Position numbers and translations under genes: made by a program. A model generated the notes under the pieces. It ran no database searches, was not told the DNA's origin, and saw only the letters and a list, made by a program, of their open reading frames with translations. 7,082 nucleotides of DNA. It comes from Eggerthellaceae bacterium. GTDB lineage: Bacteria; Actinomycetota; Coriobacteriia; Coriobacteriales; Eggerthellaceae. The stretch covers positions 1-7,082 of the forward strand of contig JAFYTB010000218.1 of the NCBI GenBank assembly GCA_017559045.1. Reading direction: 5' to 3'. This document shows, in pieces, positions 1 through 5,684 of the stretch. Position 1 is the stretch's first letter. Every line of letters begins with the position of its first letter.

Positions 1-1840
1 CTTTCATGATGCGCGCGACTTCGTCGTCGATGCGACGCGCCGTCTCCTCGGAGTAATCCTGCGTGTTGCCGTAGTCGCGACCCAGGAACACCTCGTGGTT
101 CGGTTGCCCGAAGACCTGATGGCCCAATGGACTCATGCCATATTGCGTGACGATGGAGCGCGCTATCTTGGTGGCGCGCTCGAGGTCGTTGCTCGCACCG
201 GTCGTGATGTCGCCACAATAGATTTCCTCGGCAACACGACCGCCCATGAAGACAGCCAGCTGGGCCTTCATCTCGCCAAGCGTGCTGAGAACCTTGTCCT
301 CCTCGGGGATGGACAGGGTGTAGCCCAGTGCACGACCGCGAGAAATGACCGAGATCTTGTGAACAGGATCGCCGTCCTCCAGAAGATGGCCGACCAGCGC
401 ATGACCGCTCTCGTGATATGCGATGGTGCGCTTCGTCTTGGCATCCATAACGCGGCCCTTGCACTCCGGACCAGCGATGATGCGCTCCATGGACTCGCTC
501 ACCTCACGCATGGTGATGATCTTCTTGCCACGACGCGCCGTAAGCAGGGCACTCTCGTTCATGAGGTTTGCAAGATCTGCACCCGTGAAACCAGGAGTGA
601 TCTTTGCCACGCGAGCAAGGTCGACATCGCTGCCGATGGGCTTACCCTTTGCGTGAACCTGGAGAATGCGCTCGCGGCCCTTAACATCGGGAGCGTCAAC
701 CACGATCTGGCGGTCGAAACGACCGGGACGCAGCAGTGCGGGGTCGAGAATGTCAGCACGGTTGGTAGCTGCGATAAGCACGACAGAGTCGTTACCCTCG
801 AAGCCGTCCATCTCAACCAGCAGCTGGTTGAGAGTCTGCTCACGCTCGTCATGGCCACCGCCAAGACCAGCGCCACGCTGACGGCCGACTGCATCGATCT
901 CGTCGATGAAGATGATGGAAGGAGCAGCTTCCTTGGCGTCCTTGAAGAGGTCGCGAACACGGGAAGCGCCCACGCCGACGAACATCTCGACGAAGTCAGA
1001 ACCGGAAATGCTGAAGAACGGAACGCCTGCCTCGCCTGCAACTGCACGTGCAAGCAGGGTCTTACCCGTACCAGGAGGACCCACCAGCAGAACGCCGCGC
1101 GGAATCTTAGCGCCCATAGCCTGATACTTCTCAGGATTTGCGAGGAAGTCCTTGATCTCGCGCATCTCCTCGACGGCCTCATCAACGCCCGCCACGTCGG
1201 AGAACTTAACCTCGGGACGCTCCTCGAGCGTCTTCTTTGCCTTGTTCTTACCAAAGCTCATCTGCGAGTTGGTGGACTTCTGCATCTGGTTGAAGAAGAA
1301 GAACAGCAGCGCGCCAATCAGCAGAATGGGCAGAAGCGTCGCGAAGATCTCCATGAAGGGGCTGGGAAGCGTCACTTCATATTCAACATTGGGATGCGCA
1401 GCCATGAGCTCGCCGAGCGAGTCCTGGCCAACATAGGTGGAAATGTAGTTGTGCTCAGTGCCCAGCGTTGCCGGATCGATATCAGTCGTGGCGATACCAC
1501 CCGCATCCTGCGTTGCAGCAAGAGCGTTCAGTGCCGAGAACGAATCGTTGAAGGCGTCGGCCGCTGCCGCACCAGCCGTAGCTGCCGGGTAATAAGAACC
1601 CGAAACCGTGTAGTCGCCCGCAGCATACGTAACGTCGATAACGCGACCCTGCTCAACCGCCTGAACGAATTCGGACGTGATCAGACGATCGGTCACCTTG
1701 CCGTTGTTCTGGCCATTGCCCGAGATAAACTGGCTACCAACGAAGAACAGCACGAACGCAATGAGAAGCGCCGTGATCAGCGTGGTGCGCGAGTTCTGCT
1801 CAGGCTGTTTTTTGTTGGGGCTTTTCTTGTCGTCAGCCAT
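1..1840 (-). CDS. ftsH: ATP-dependent zinc metalloprotease FtsH (3' end cut by window edge)
   Basis: Membrane-anchored AAA+ protease that extracts and degrades misassembled membrane proteins and short-lived regulators; the family works as a hexamer on the cytoplasmic face. The 613 residues seen begin at ATG 1840..1838. A same-frame TAA at 1849..1847 rules out an earlier start. Domains in order: Lys-rich cytoplasmic tail 1-19, membrane segment about 21-40, extracytoplasmic part about 41-160, second membrane segment about 163-183, AAA module from about 210. Visible motifs are Walker A GPPGTGKT (254-261), the pore FVG (287-289), Walker B IIFIDE (309-314), the SRH arginines in RPGRFDR (371-377), zinc site HESGH (476-480) and the third zinc ligand Asp552 in GASND. 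All catalytic residues are intact. The end of the protease domain and the C-terminal tail lie beyond base 1. The extracytoplasmic part is larger than in E. coli and has an Ala-rich stretch (86-96). The ribosome site is modest: AAAGG, ten bases before the ATG. Confidence 0.98.
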   Translation of the reverse strand, partial: MADDKKSPNKKQPEQNSRTTLITALLIAFVLFFVGSQFISGNGQNNGKVTDRLITSEFVQAVEQGRVIDVTYAAGDYTVSGSYYPAATAGAAAADAFNDSFSALNALAATQDAGGIATTDIDPATLGTEHNYISTYVGQDSLGELMAAHPNVEYEVTLPSPFMEIFATLLPILLIGALLFFFFNQMQKSTNSQMSFGKNKAKKTLEERPEVKFSDVAGVDEAVEEMREIKDFLANPEKYQAMGAKIPRGVLLVGPPGTGKTLLARAVAGEAGVPFFSISGSDFVEMFVGVGASRVRDLFKDAKEAAPSIIFIDEIDAVGRQRGAGLGGGHDEREQTLNQLLVEMDGFEGNDSVVLIAATNRADILDPALLRPGRFDRQIVVDAPDVKGRERILQVHAKGKPIGSDVDLARVAKITPGFTGADLANLMNESALLTARRGKKIITMREVSESMERIIAGPECKGRVMDAKTKRTIAYHESGHALVGHLLEDGDPVHKISVISRGRALGYTLSIPEEDKVLSTLGEMKAQLAVFMGGRVAEEIYCGDITTGASNDLERATKIARSIVTQYGMSPLGHQVFGQPNHEVFLGRDYGNTQDYSEETARRIDDEVARIMK

Positions 1841-1950
1841 ATGTACTTAACCTTTGCTTGTGTGCCCTGGCGAACTCCTCCAACACGCAAGGGCAGACAG
1901 CCGCACAGCGCCTGCATGCGTAGGATGAATTCGCTCGTAATACCTTGGAA

Positions 1951-1987
1951 GACGGGTTGCATCGTATGTGTGAAGCGCAGACCCGCC
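1951..1987 (-). other. Predicted stem-loop in the ftsH leader
   Basis: Read on the minus strand, GGCGGGT (1987..1981), a one-base bulge (1980) and TGC (1979..1977) pair with GCA (1960..1958) and ACCCGTC (1957..1951). This gives ten base pairs, one of them G-U, closing a 16-base loop. It lies about 110 bases before the ftsH start and is not followed by a T run, so it looks more like a leader structure than a terminator. If the promoter suggested at 1991-2020 is right, transcription would begin inside the 5' arm, which would weaken the fold. Known only from hand pairing. Confidence 0.35.
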
Positions 1988-1990
1988 GAC

Positions 1991-2020
1991 AAAATATCCG
2001 CTAAACCAATAATCAAGCAA
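1991..2020 (-). promoter_or_regulatory. Candidate sigma-70-type promoter for ftsH
   Basis: Minus-strand TTGCTT (2020..2015) and TATTTT (1996..1991) are separated by 18 bases, inside the most AT-rich stretch between maf and ftsH. Each hexamer matches the consensus at four of six positions. The implied start near 1984 would give a leader of about 145 bases. A weaker alternative upstream is GTGACC, 17 bases, then TATCAA, just after the maf stop. The call rests on hexamer matching alone. Confidence 0.35.
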
Positions 2021-2027
2021 GTTTAGC
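2000..2027. repeat. Inverted repeat GCTAAAC-N14-GTTTAGC, possible operator
   Basis: Two perfect 7-base arms, 2000-2006 and 2021-2027, surround 14 bases that contain the candidate -35 box of the ftsH promoter. The spacing and AT-rich arms suit a dimeric DNA-binding regulator. It is not the CIRCE element (TTAGCACTC-N9-GAGTGCTAA) and does not match the HAIR element bound by HspR. No regulator gene lies in the window. Confidence 0.35.
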
Positions 2028-2106
2028 ATTGACCCTTCAGACACAGGGCGTTGATACCTTCTCGTGAGGCAAAGGTCACACTTAATACACGCCCAAGACG
2101 CGCGTT

Positions 2107-2781
2107 TTAACCGATCAGATCGGGGAACTCACGCACGAGCTTCTCAGCCGGCAGGCCGATGATGGTGTCGAGGGATCCGCTATAGCGCTCGACCAGCGCA
2201 GCCCCCTCGCCCTGAATGGCGTATGCGCCTGCCTTGTCGAAGGATTCGCCCTTGCGCAGATAGTCAGCGATTTCCTCATCGGTGAGGTCGCGGAAGGTGA
2301 CATAACTGGTCTCGGCAAACGTACGGAAGCCAAGCGAGATCTTCTCGACCTCAGGTGCGGCAATCATCCACACCGAAACCGCCGTAATGACCTCGTGCGT
2401 GCAGCCGGAAAGCTGGCGAAGCATATGCTTGCCATCGGAAAGGCTACGCGGCTTGCCGAAGATCTGGCCATCCTTGACCACCATGGTGTCGGCGCCAATG
2501 ACGATGAGCATGCCCATATAGTTTTCGGAGAGAACCTCCTGCACGACGGCGCCCGCCTTGCGCTCGGCCAGCTTCTTGCAGGCCTCAACGGGGTCTGCCA
2601 GCTGATCGGGCTCGAGGGTCTCGTCGACCGGATTAACAGGAGTGCGCACCGTAAACTTCACGCCAGCCTGCTCGAGCAGCTCGCGCCTACGCGGGCTCGC
2701 ACTTGCCAGGACCACCTCGAAAGCCGGCGTCGACTCAACTTCCTCTACGCAATCCGGGTCAAAAACCTTCTCGTCCGACAT
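2107..2781 (-). CDS. maf: Maf family nucleoside triphosphate pyrophosphatase
   Basis: Cytoplasmic house-cleaning enzyme that hydrolyses non-canonical or surplus nucleoside triphosphates (in the family, dTTP/UTP or modified pyrimidines) to the monophosphate and pyrophosphate. The 224-residue protein shows the signature LASASPRRRELL (25-36), the acidic GADT motif with the likely catalytic Asp98, GKPRSL (109-114), LSGCTHEV (124-131), then FDKAGAYAIQGEGA (181-194) and TIIGLPAEKL (206-215). These cover the family's conserved blocks, and the length is slightly above the usual 190-200 because about 20 residues precede the core. I chose ATG 2781..2779 because AGGAGAAGG ends three bases upstream. The frame runs open to 2853, but that would put a hairpin and a Lys/Arg-rich run inside the protein. 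Which substrate branch it belongs to cannot be read from this sequence. Confidence 0.93.
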   Translation of the reverse strand: MSDEKVFDPDCVEEVESTPAFEVVLASASPRRRELLEQAGVKFTVRTPVNPVDETLEPDQLADPVEACKKLAERKAGAVVQEVLSENYMGMLIVIGADTMVVKDGQIFGKPRSLSDGKHMLRQLSGCTHEVITAVSVWMIAAPEVEKISLGFRTFAETSYVTFRDLTDEEIADYLRKGESFDKAGAYAIQGEGAALVERYSGSLDTIIGLPAEKLVREFPDLIG

Positions 2782-2784
2782 GCG

Positions 2785-2793
2785 CCTTCTCCT
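2785..2793 (-). promoter_or_regulatory. Ribosome binding site that fixes the maf start
   Basis: Minus-strand AGGAGAAGG (2793..2785) is the best Shine-Dalgarno match in the window, with GGAG seven bases before ATG 2781. It decides against the upstream same-frame starts ATG 2850 and TTG 2853. Confidence 0.75.
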
Positions 2794-2809
2794 CATCTTC
2801 TCATCAGCT

Positions 2810-2837
2810 AAAACAGCTCGGCGAAAACGCCCAGCCG
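2810..2837 (-). terminator. Terminator-like hairpin ahead of maf
   Basis: On the minus strand CGGCT-G-GGCG (2837..2828), loop TTTT, and CGCC-G-AGCTG (2823..2814) form a stem of nine pairs, one G-U, with one G-G mismatch. TTTT (2813..2810) follows at once. This has the form of a short rho-independent terminator after the RNA methyltransferase gene, but it lies only 28 bases before the maf ATG, so it could act as an attenuator in the maf leader instead. The U run is short, so termination may be partial. Confidence 0.4.
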
Positions 2838-2855
2838 AAAACTTATCCATCAAAC

Positions 2856-2875
2856 CCGCTCATTGTACTGAGCGG
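2856..2875 (-). repeat. Perfect 7-bp hairpin in the methyltransferase-maf gap
   Basis: CCGCTCA (2856-2862) and TGAGCGG (2869-2875) are perfect inverted arms around a six-base loop. On the minus strand it is followed by GTTTG, which is too weak a T run for a confident terminator. A smaller hairpin, AGGGC/GCCCT with a four-base loop (2886-2899), precedes it, and the terminator-like hairpin 2810-2837 follows. The loop also reads TACAAT on the minus strand, a possible -10 box without a good -35. Confidence 0.4.
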
Positions 2876-2916
2876 TCCCACCCCAAGGGCCAAAGCCCTC
2901 TAGTGTTTCGATCAAT

Positions 2917-3903
2917 CTAGCGAACACGCTTGATCTTCGCCACGAAGAATCCCTCGTAAAGATCAGTGGGACACACGCACAGCGTTCCCTCGATCTTCGT
3001 GGGCAGAAGGGGCATCTCCTCAAGGCCGGGAAGCTCGATCGGCTCGATCTCGTAAACACCGCGCTTGGCCATCGCCTTCAGGCAGGTGTTCACGATGTCC
3101 TCGTTTTCGCAGGCCAAGACACTGCACGTGGAGTATACGAGTTCGCCACCCGGTTTCAAAAGCGAAAGGGCCTTCTCAAGAAGAGCCTTCTGCGCCTTCA
3201 CGCTCTTGTCGATCAGCTTCTCCGTGAAACGCGCATGCAGCTTCGGATCACGCGTGCGCAGAGTACCCGATCCCGAACACGGCGCATCGACCAAGATGCG
3301 GTCGAAACGGAAGAACTCGTCGAGACGACGGGCATCGGTGCGCATGACCATCACGTTGGAAGCGCCCTGCTTGCGCAGATTGAACTCAAGTTTGTCAGCG
3401 CGAGGCGGATGCATTTCGCACGCCGTGATATGCACGCCCTTGCCGCCCAGTGCTGCAAGCTGCGTGGTCTTACCACCCGGAGCAGCGCACATGTCGAGAA
3501 TATCCAGGCCAGGAGCCGCACCCAAGACAAGCGGCGGAAGCATGGACGAAAGACTCTGCAAATACAGCTTGCCCTCGTCGTATTCCGGCAGATCCCAAAG
3601 CGCCTTCTCGCCTGCATCTTCGATGATGAACGCATCCCCATACCAAGGAACGCCACGATACGAGACACCTGCCGCGTCAAGCGCAGCCGCAATCTCATCA
3701 CGCGAAGAGAGAATCGCGTTAGCACGCAAAGTTGAAGAACGACGAGCATCGCAGCCAGCTACGACGCGCTGAACATCCTCCGCTCCATACTGCTGGGCCA
3801 ACAACGGCTCGAAAAAAGCCGGAAGTCGGGAACCAGCACGCGAGGCGTCAGAGCCTTCCGCGCCTTCGGCACGCTCAACCAGCACGCTATCTTCAGCAGT
3901 CAC
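2917..3903 (-). CDS. RsmB/NOP family (NOL1/NOP2/sun) RNA cytosine-C5 methyltransferase
   Basis: SAM-dependent enzyme that places m5C in rRNA or tRNA. Counting from GTG 3903..3901 (328 residues), an N-terminal RNA-binding part has TLRAN (58-62) and LPPLVLG (122-128). The SAM-binding CAAPGGKT is at 139-146. The two cysteines of this family's mechanism are both present: Cys209 in DAPCSGSG and the nucleophile Cys260 in STCS. There is no NusB-like domain, so it is not a standard RsmB; the layout is closer to RsmF/YebU or short NSUN-type enzymes, but it lacks a long C-terminal PUA-type extension. The exact target base is unknown. I prefer GTG 3903 because GAGGGGG (3915..3909) sits five bases upstream; ATG 3930 has no Shine-Dalgarno. 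It follows tilS after a gap with an inverted repeat, so it may begin its own transcript. Confidence 0.92.
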   Translation of the reverse strand: MTAEDSVLVERAEGAEGSDASRAGSRLPAFFEPLLAQQYGAEDVQRVVAGCDARRSSTLRANAILSSRDEIAAALDAAGVSYRGVPWYGDAFIIEDAGEKALWDLPEYDEGKLYLQSLSSMLPPLVLGAAPGLDILDMCAAPGGKTTQLAALGGKGVHITACEMHPPRADKLEFNLRKQGASNVMVMRTDARRLDEFFRFDRILVDAPCSGSGTLRTRDPKLHARFTEKLIDKSVKAQKALLEKALSLLKPGGELVYSTCSVLACENEDIVNTCLKAMAKRGVYEIEPIELPGLEEMPLLPTKIEGTLCVCPTDLYEGFFVAKIKRVR

Positions 3904-3908
3904 GAAAA

Positions 3909-3915
3909 CCCCCTC
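3909..3915 (-). promoter_or_regulatory. Ribosome binding site favouring the GTG start of the methyltransferase
   Basis: Minus-strand GAGGGGG (3915..3909) is followed by TTTTC and GTG 3903. The competing ATG 3930 is preceded by an AT-rich stretch with no purine-rich SD. The choice changes only nine residues. Confidence 0.55.
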
Positions 3916-3941
3916 GATGGGAAACAACATTCGAAAATACT

Positions 3942-3967
3942 ATGCGAGATTCTACACGCGCTCGCAT
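3942..3967 (-). terminator. Inverted repeat after tilS: weak terminator or operator
   Basis: Minus-strand ATGCGAG (3967..3961) and CTCGCAT (3948..3942) are perfect 7-bp arms around a 12-base loop, followed by AGTATTTTC. This could end the rlmD-GNAT-tilS transcript. The loop also contains TAGAAT (3954..3949), a five-of-six match to a -10 box. If that is used, transcription would start about 39 bases before the preferred GTG start of the methyltransferase and the repeat would be an operator. No convincing -35 is visible. Both readings are inference. Confidence 0.35.
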
Positions 3968-4022
3968 CAAACAGCTCGCGCCAAATGCATCTCACGAAAC
4001 GGATTGCAACAAACGATTCGCC

Positions 4023-5171
4023 CTACATGCGCTTACGTCGAGCGCGGAATCGCGACATAGGCTCCACCAACACGCCCTGCTTATTGGCGCTCACAGCCAA
4101 ATCGCCCTGAATGTTGGTGACGTAACCGCTCTTCGGACGAATCTCCGCCTCGGAAGCACCCAGGCATTCGCCCTCGTCCGCACGCTCAAATCCAGCAAGA
4201 ACTGCCTCAACCGAAGCCGTTTCAACACGAGCGTCGGACCCCAGCATGCGCCCAATCAGAGAAAACACCGCACGGCGCTGAAGCGGAAGCGGCTCCGAAC
4301 CAAAAACGGGCAACAGGCGGAAGCCCTCGGACGGATCCACCCCCCACATCTCGCTCTCCTCTTCCCATTTCACGCAACGCGAAATCAGGGCGTCAGCCAT
4401 GCCATCGAGCATGTCATCTTCATCGGCGATGAGATTCATGCTGCGCGTCAGCACCTCGAGCAACTGCGGATTGCGCTCCTTCGCACGCGGCACGATTTCG
4501 TGACGAACATAAGCGCGGAAGCGATCGGTGTGCGCATTCGTGGCATCTTCACGCCACAGATTACCCTCGGCATCGCAAACAACCAACTTGCCCGACTGCT
4601 CACGCTCGCGCACGTATGCGCGAAGTTCTTCACGGCTAGCATCAAGAAGCGGGCGAACCACTGGGCCATTCGCATACAGCATCGAACGGAAGCCGCCCGG
4701 ACCTGTGCCCACAATGGATCGCATATAGAAATTCTCAACACGGTCATCAGCCGTATGCGCCGTAAAAATACGGCCATCAGCCAGCGGAAACGCCTCATGC
4801 TGGCAAACGCTTCTCAGCGCCTCATTCGCGGCAAGGTAACGCTCGCGTCGCGCAATGGCCTCAACATTGCCATTCGTACGCTGGGCCTCACGTGCGACAT
4901 CGATGTCGCACATAAACAAGGGGATGTGCAGCGCGGCGGCCAGCTCGGAGACAAAGCGGGCATCTTCATCTGCATCCTGACCACGCAGCTTGTGATTGAC
5001 GTGCAGCATGGCAAGAGCACCGATACGACCCGCCTCGCGCATCTCATCAGCCAAATACGCCAGCGCCGTAGAGTCAGATCCACCAGACACCATAAGAAGC
5101 ACGGCGTTGTCGGGGCCCGCAAGATTGCGTTCGGCCATCGTGGCAAGCGCCTTCTCCAACAATGCGCCCAT
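4023..5171 (-). CDS. tilS: tRNA(Ile)-lysidine synthetase TilS
   Basis: Converts the wobble C34 of tRNA-Ile(CAU) to lysidine using ATP and lysine, so that the tRNA reads AUA and is charged with isoleucine; normally essential. The 382-residue protein has the N-type PP-loop SGGSDS (29-34), HVNHKLRG (57-64), the HTADD..EN block (139-147, keeping Asp142, Asp143 and Glu146), RPLLDASREELRAYV (173-187) and a tRNA-contact stretch with R217 and YVRHEIVP (221-228). A shorter C-terminal domain follows, ending in a basic tail (RFRARRKRM). It starts at ATG 5171, six bases after the GNAT stop, with only a weak GGTG as ribosome site. ATG 5138..5136 (Met12), preceded by GAGAAGG, is a possible alternative. Coupled translation from the GNAT gene is likely. 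Downstream, hpt does not follow as it does in many Gram-positives. Confidence 0.96.
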   Translation of the reverse strand: MGALLEKALATMAERNLAGPDNAVLLMVSGGSDSTALAYLADEMREAGRIGALAMLHVNHKLRGQDADEDARFVSELAAALHIPLFMCDIDVAREAQRTNGNVEAIARRERYLAANEALRSVCQHEAFPLADGRIFTAHTADDRVENFYMRSIVGTGPGGFRSMLYANGPVVRPLLDASREELRAYVREREQSGKLVVCDAEGNLWREDATNAHTDRFRAYVRHEIVPRAKERNPQLLEVLTRSMNLIADEDDMLDGMADALISRCVKWEEESEMWGVDPSEGFRLLPVFGSEPLPLQRRAVFSLIGRMLGSDARVETASVEAVLAGFERADEGECLGASEAEIRPKSGYVTNIQGDLAVSANKQGVLVEPMSRFRARRKRM

Positions 5172-5177
5172 GACCGA

Positions 5178-5684
5178 TTACACCATCAGCTCGTAAATGG
5201 AAATGCCCACGTAACGACCCATCTTGTGGCCGACCTCGTGCAGCGTGCCGCGATACGTGAAGCCGAACTTGCGATGCAGGTGCATACTGGGCACGATTTC
5301 ACTCGTGATGATCGAAATGACCAGATGGATTTCGTCACTTGCCCACGCATGATCAACCAGTGCCTCAAGCAGCATGGTTGCCACACCCCTGCCACGTGCG
5401 TCTTTGCTCACATAAATGGAGAGCTCAACCGTCGAGCGATATCCCTCTTTGCTGCGGAACGGCGAGAAGCTCGAGTAACCCAACACGGTTCCGGCCTTGG
5501 CACATTCTGCAACGAAAAGCGGATGAAGATCAGTTTGATGAGCCTCGTACCAGGCATACCATTCGTCAAGCGTGCGAGGATTCAAGTCAAGCGTTGCCGC
5601 GCTGTTGACTACCTCGTAGTTGTAAATATCGAGCAAGAACGGCACGTCCTCGCGGACGGCGCGACGAATGATGATGTCGGTCAC
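5178..5684 (-). CDS. GNAT N-acetyltransferase, phosphinothricin acetyltransferase-like
   Basis: 168-residue, single-domain acetyl-CoA-dependent N-acetyltransferase, the usual length of the PAT/MnaT group. The visible landmarks are an N-terminal IRRAVREDVPFLLDIYN (6-22), a HPLFVAE strand (54-60), SFSPFR (72-77), Glu87 in TVELSIYV, the acetyl-CoA pyrophosphate loop ARGRGVA (96-102), and the C-terminal KFGFTYRGTLHEVGHKMGR (139-157) typical of this group. Relatives acetylate phosphinothricin, methionine sulfone or sulfoximine, or other amino acids, and family membership alone does not show herbicide resistance. The native acceptor here is unknown. It starts at GTG 5684, overlapping the rlmD stop as GTGA, with AGGAG close upstream. 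The position between an rRNA methyltransferase gene and tilS suggests co-transcription, not a shared pathway. Confidence 0.93.
   Translation of the reverse strand: MTDIIIRRAVREDVPFLLDIYNYEVVNSAATLDLNPRTLDEWYAWYEAHQTDLHPLFVAECAKAGTVLGYSSFSPFRSKEGYRSTVELSIYVSKDARGRGVATMLLEALVDHAWASDEIHLVISIITSEIVPSMHLHRKFGFTYRGTLHEVGHKMGRYVGISIYELMV

Larger units (their letters stand above)
1841..2106. other. maf-ftsH intergenic region / ftsH leader
   Basis: A 266-bp gap, the longest in the window and visibly more AT-rich than the genes. It holds a possible ftsH promoter, a 7+7 bp inverted repeat over its -35 region, a bulged stem-loop, and an SD-like GGAGGAG (1881..1875) with no start codon at a useful distance. 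A 60-65 codon open frame (stop 1849..1847) is present, but its third positions are only about half G/C, so I do not call it a gene. I see no tRNA fold and no convincing rho-independent terminator for maf. Confidence 0.6.

Noticed and set aside
1875..1881. GGAGGAG on the minus strand as the ribosome binding site of ftsH or a small gene
   Set aside because: It is 34 bases before the ftsH ATG and no ATG, GTG or TTG follows within a workable distance. It is likely a chance match.
95..2026. A 643-codon open frame on the plus strand opposite ftsH
   Set aside because: It is antisense to a fully motif-supported FtsH, its translation shows no recognisable domain and is rich in Arg, His and Leu as expected for a GC-rich shadow frame, and it crosses the intergenic region.
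2087..2105. Six-pair hairpin ACGCGC/GCGTGT just after the maf stop, as a terminator
   Set aside because: It includes a G-U pair and is followed by ATTAAG with no T run, so there is no support for rho-independent termination.
1841..2106. tRNA or other structured RNA gene in the maf-ftsH gap
   Set aside because: No acceptor stem, T-loop GTTCGA-type motif or CCA end could be found. The stem-loop seen is a single hairpin.
2395..2811. Plus-strand open frame of 138 codons opposite maf
   Set aside because: It is antisense to conserved Maf motifs, with no ribosome site and no domain.
2782..2853. Longer maf with start at TTG 2853 or ATG 2850
   Set aside because: The upstream starts lack a Shine-Dalgarno, the extension encodes an Arg/Lys-rich run over a strong hairpin, and AGGAGAAGG clearly serves ATG 2781.
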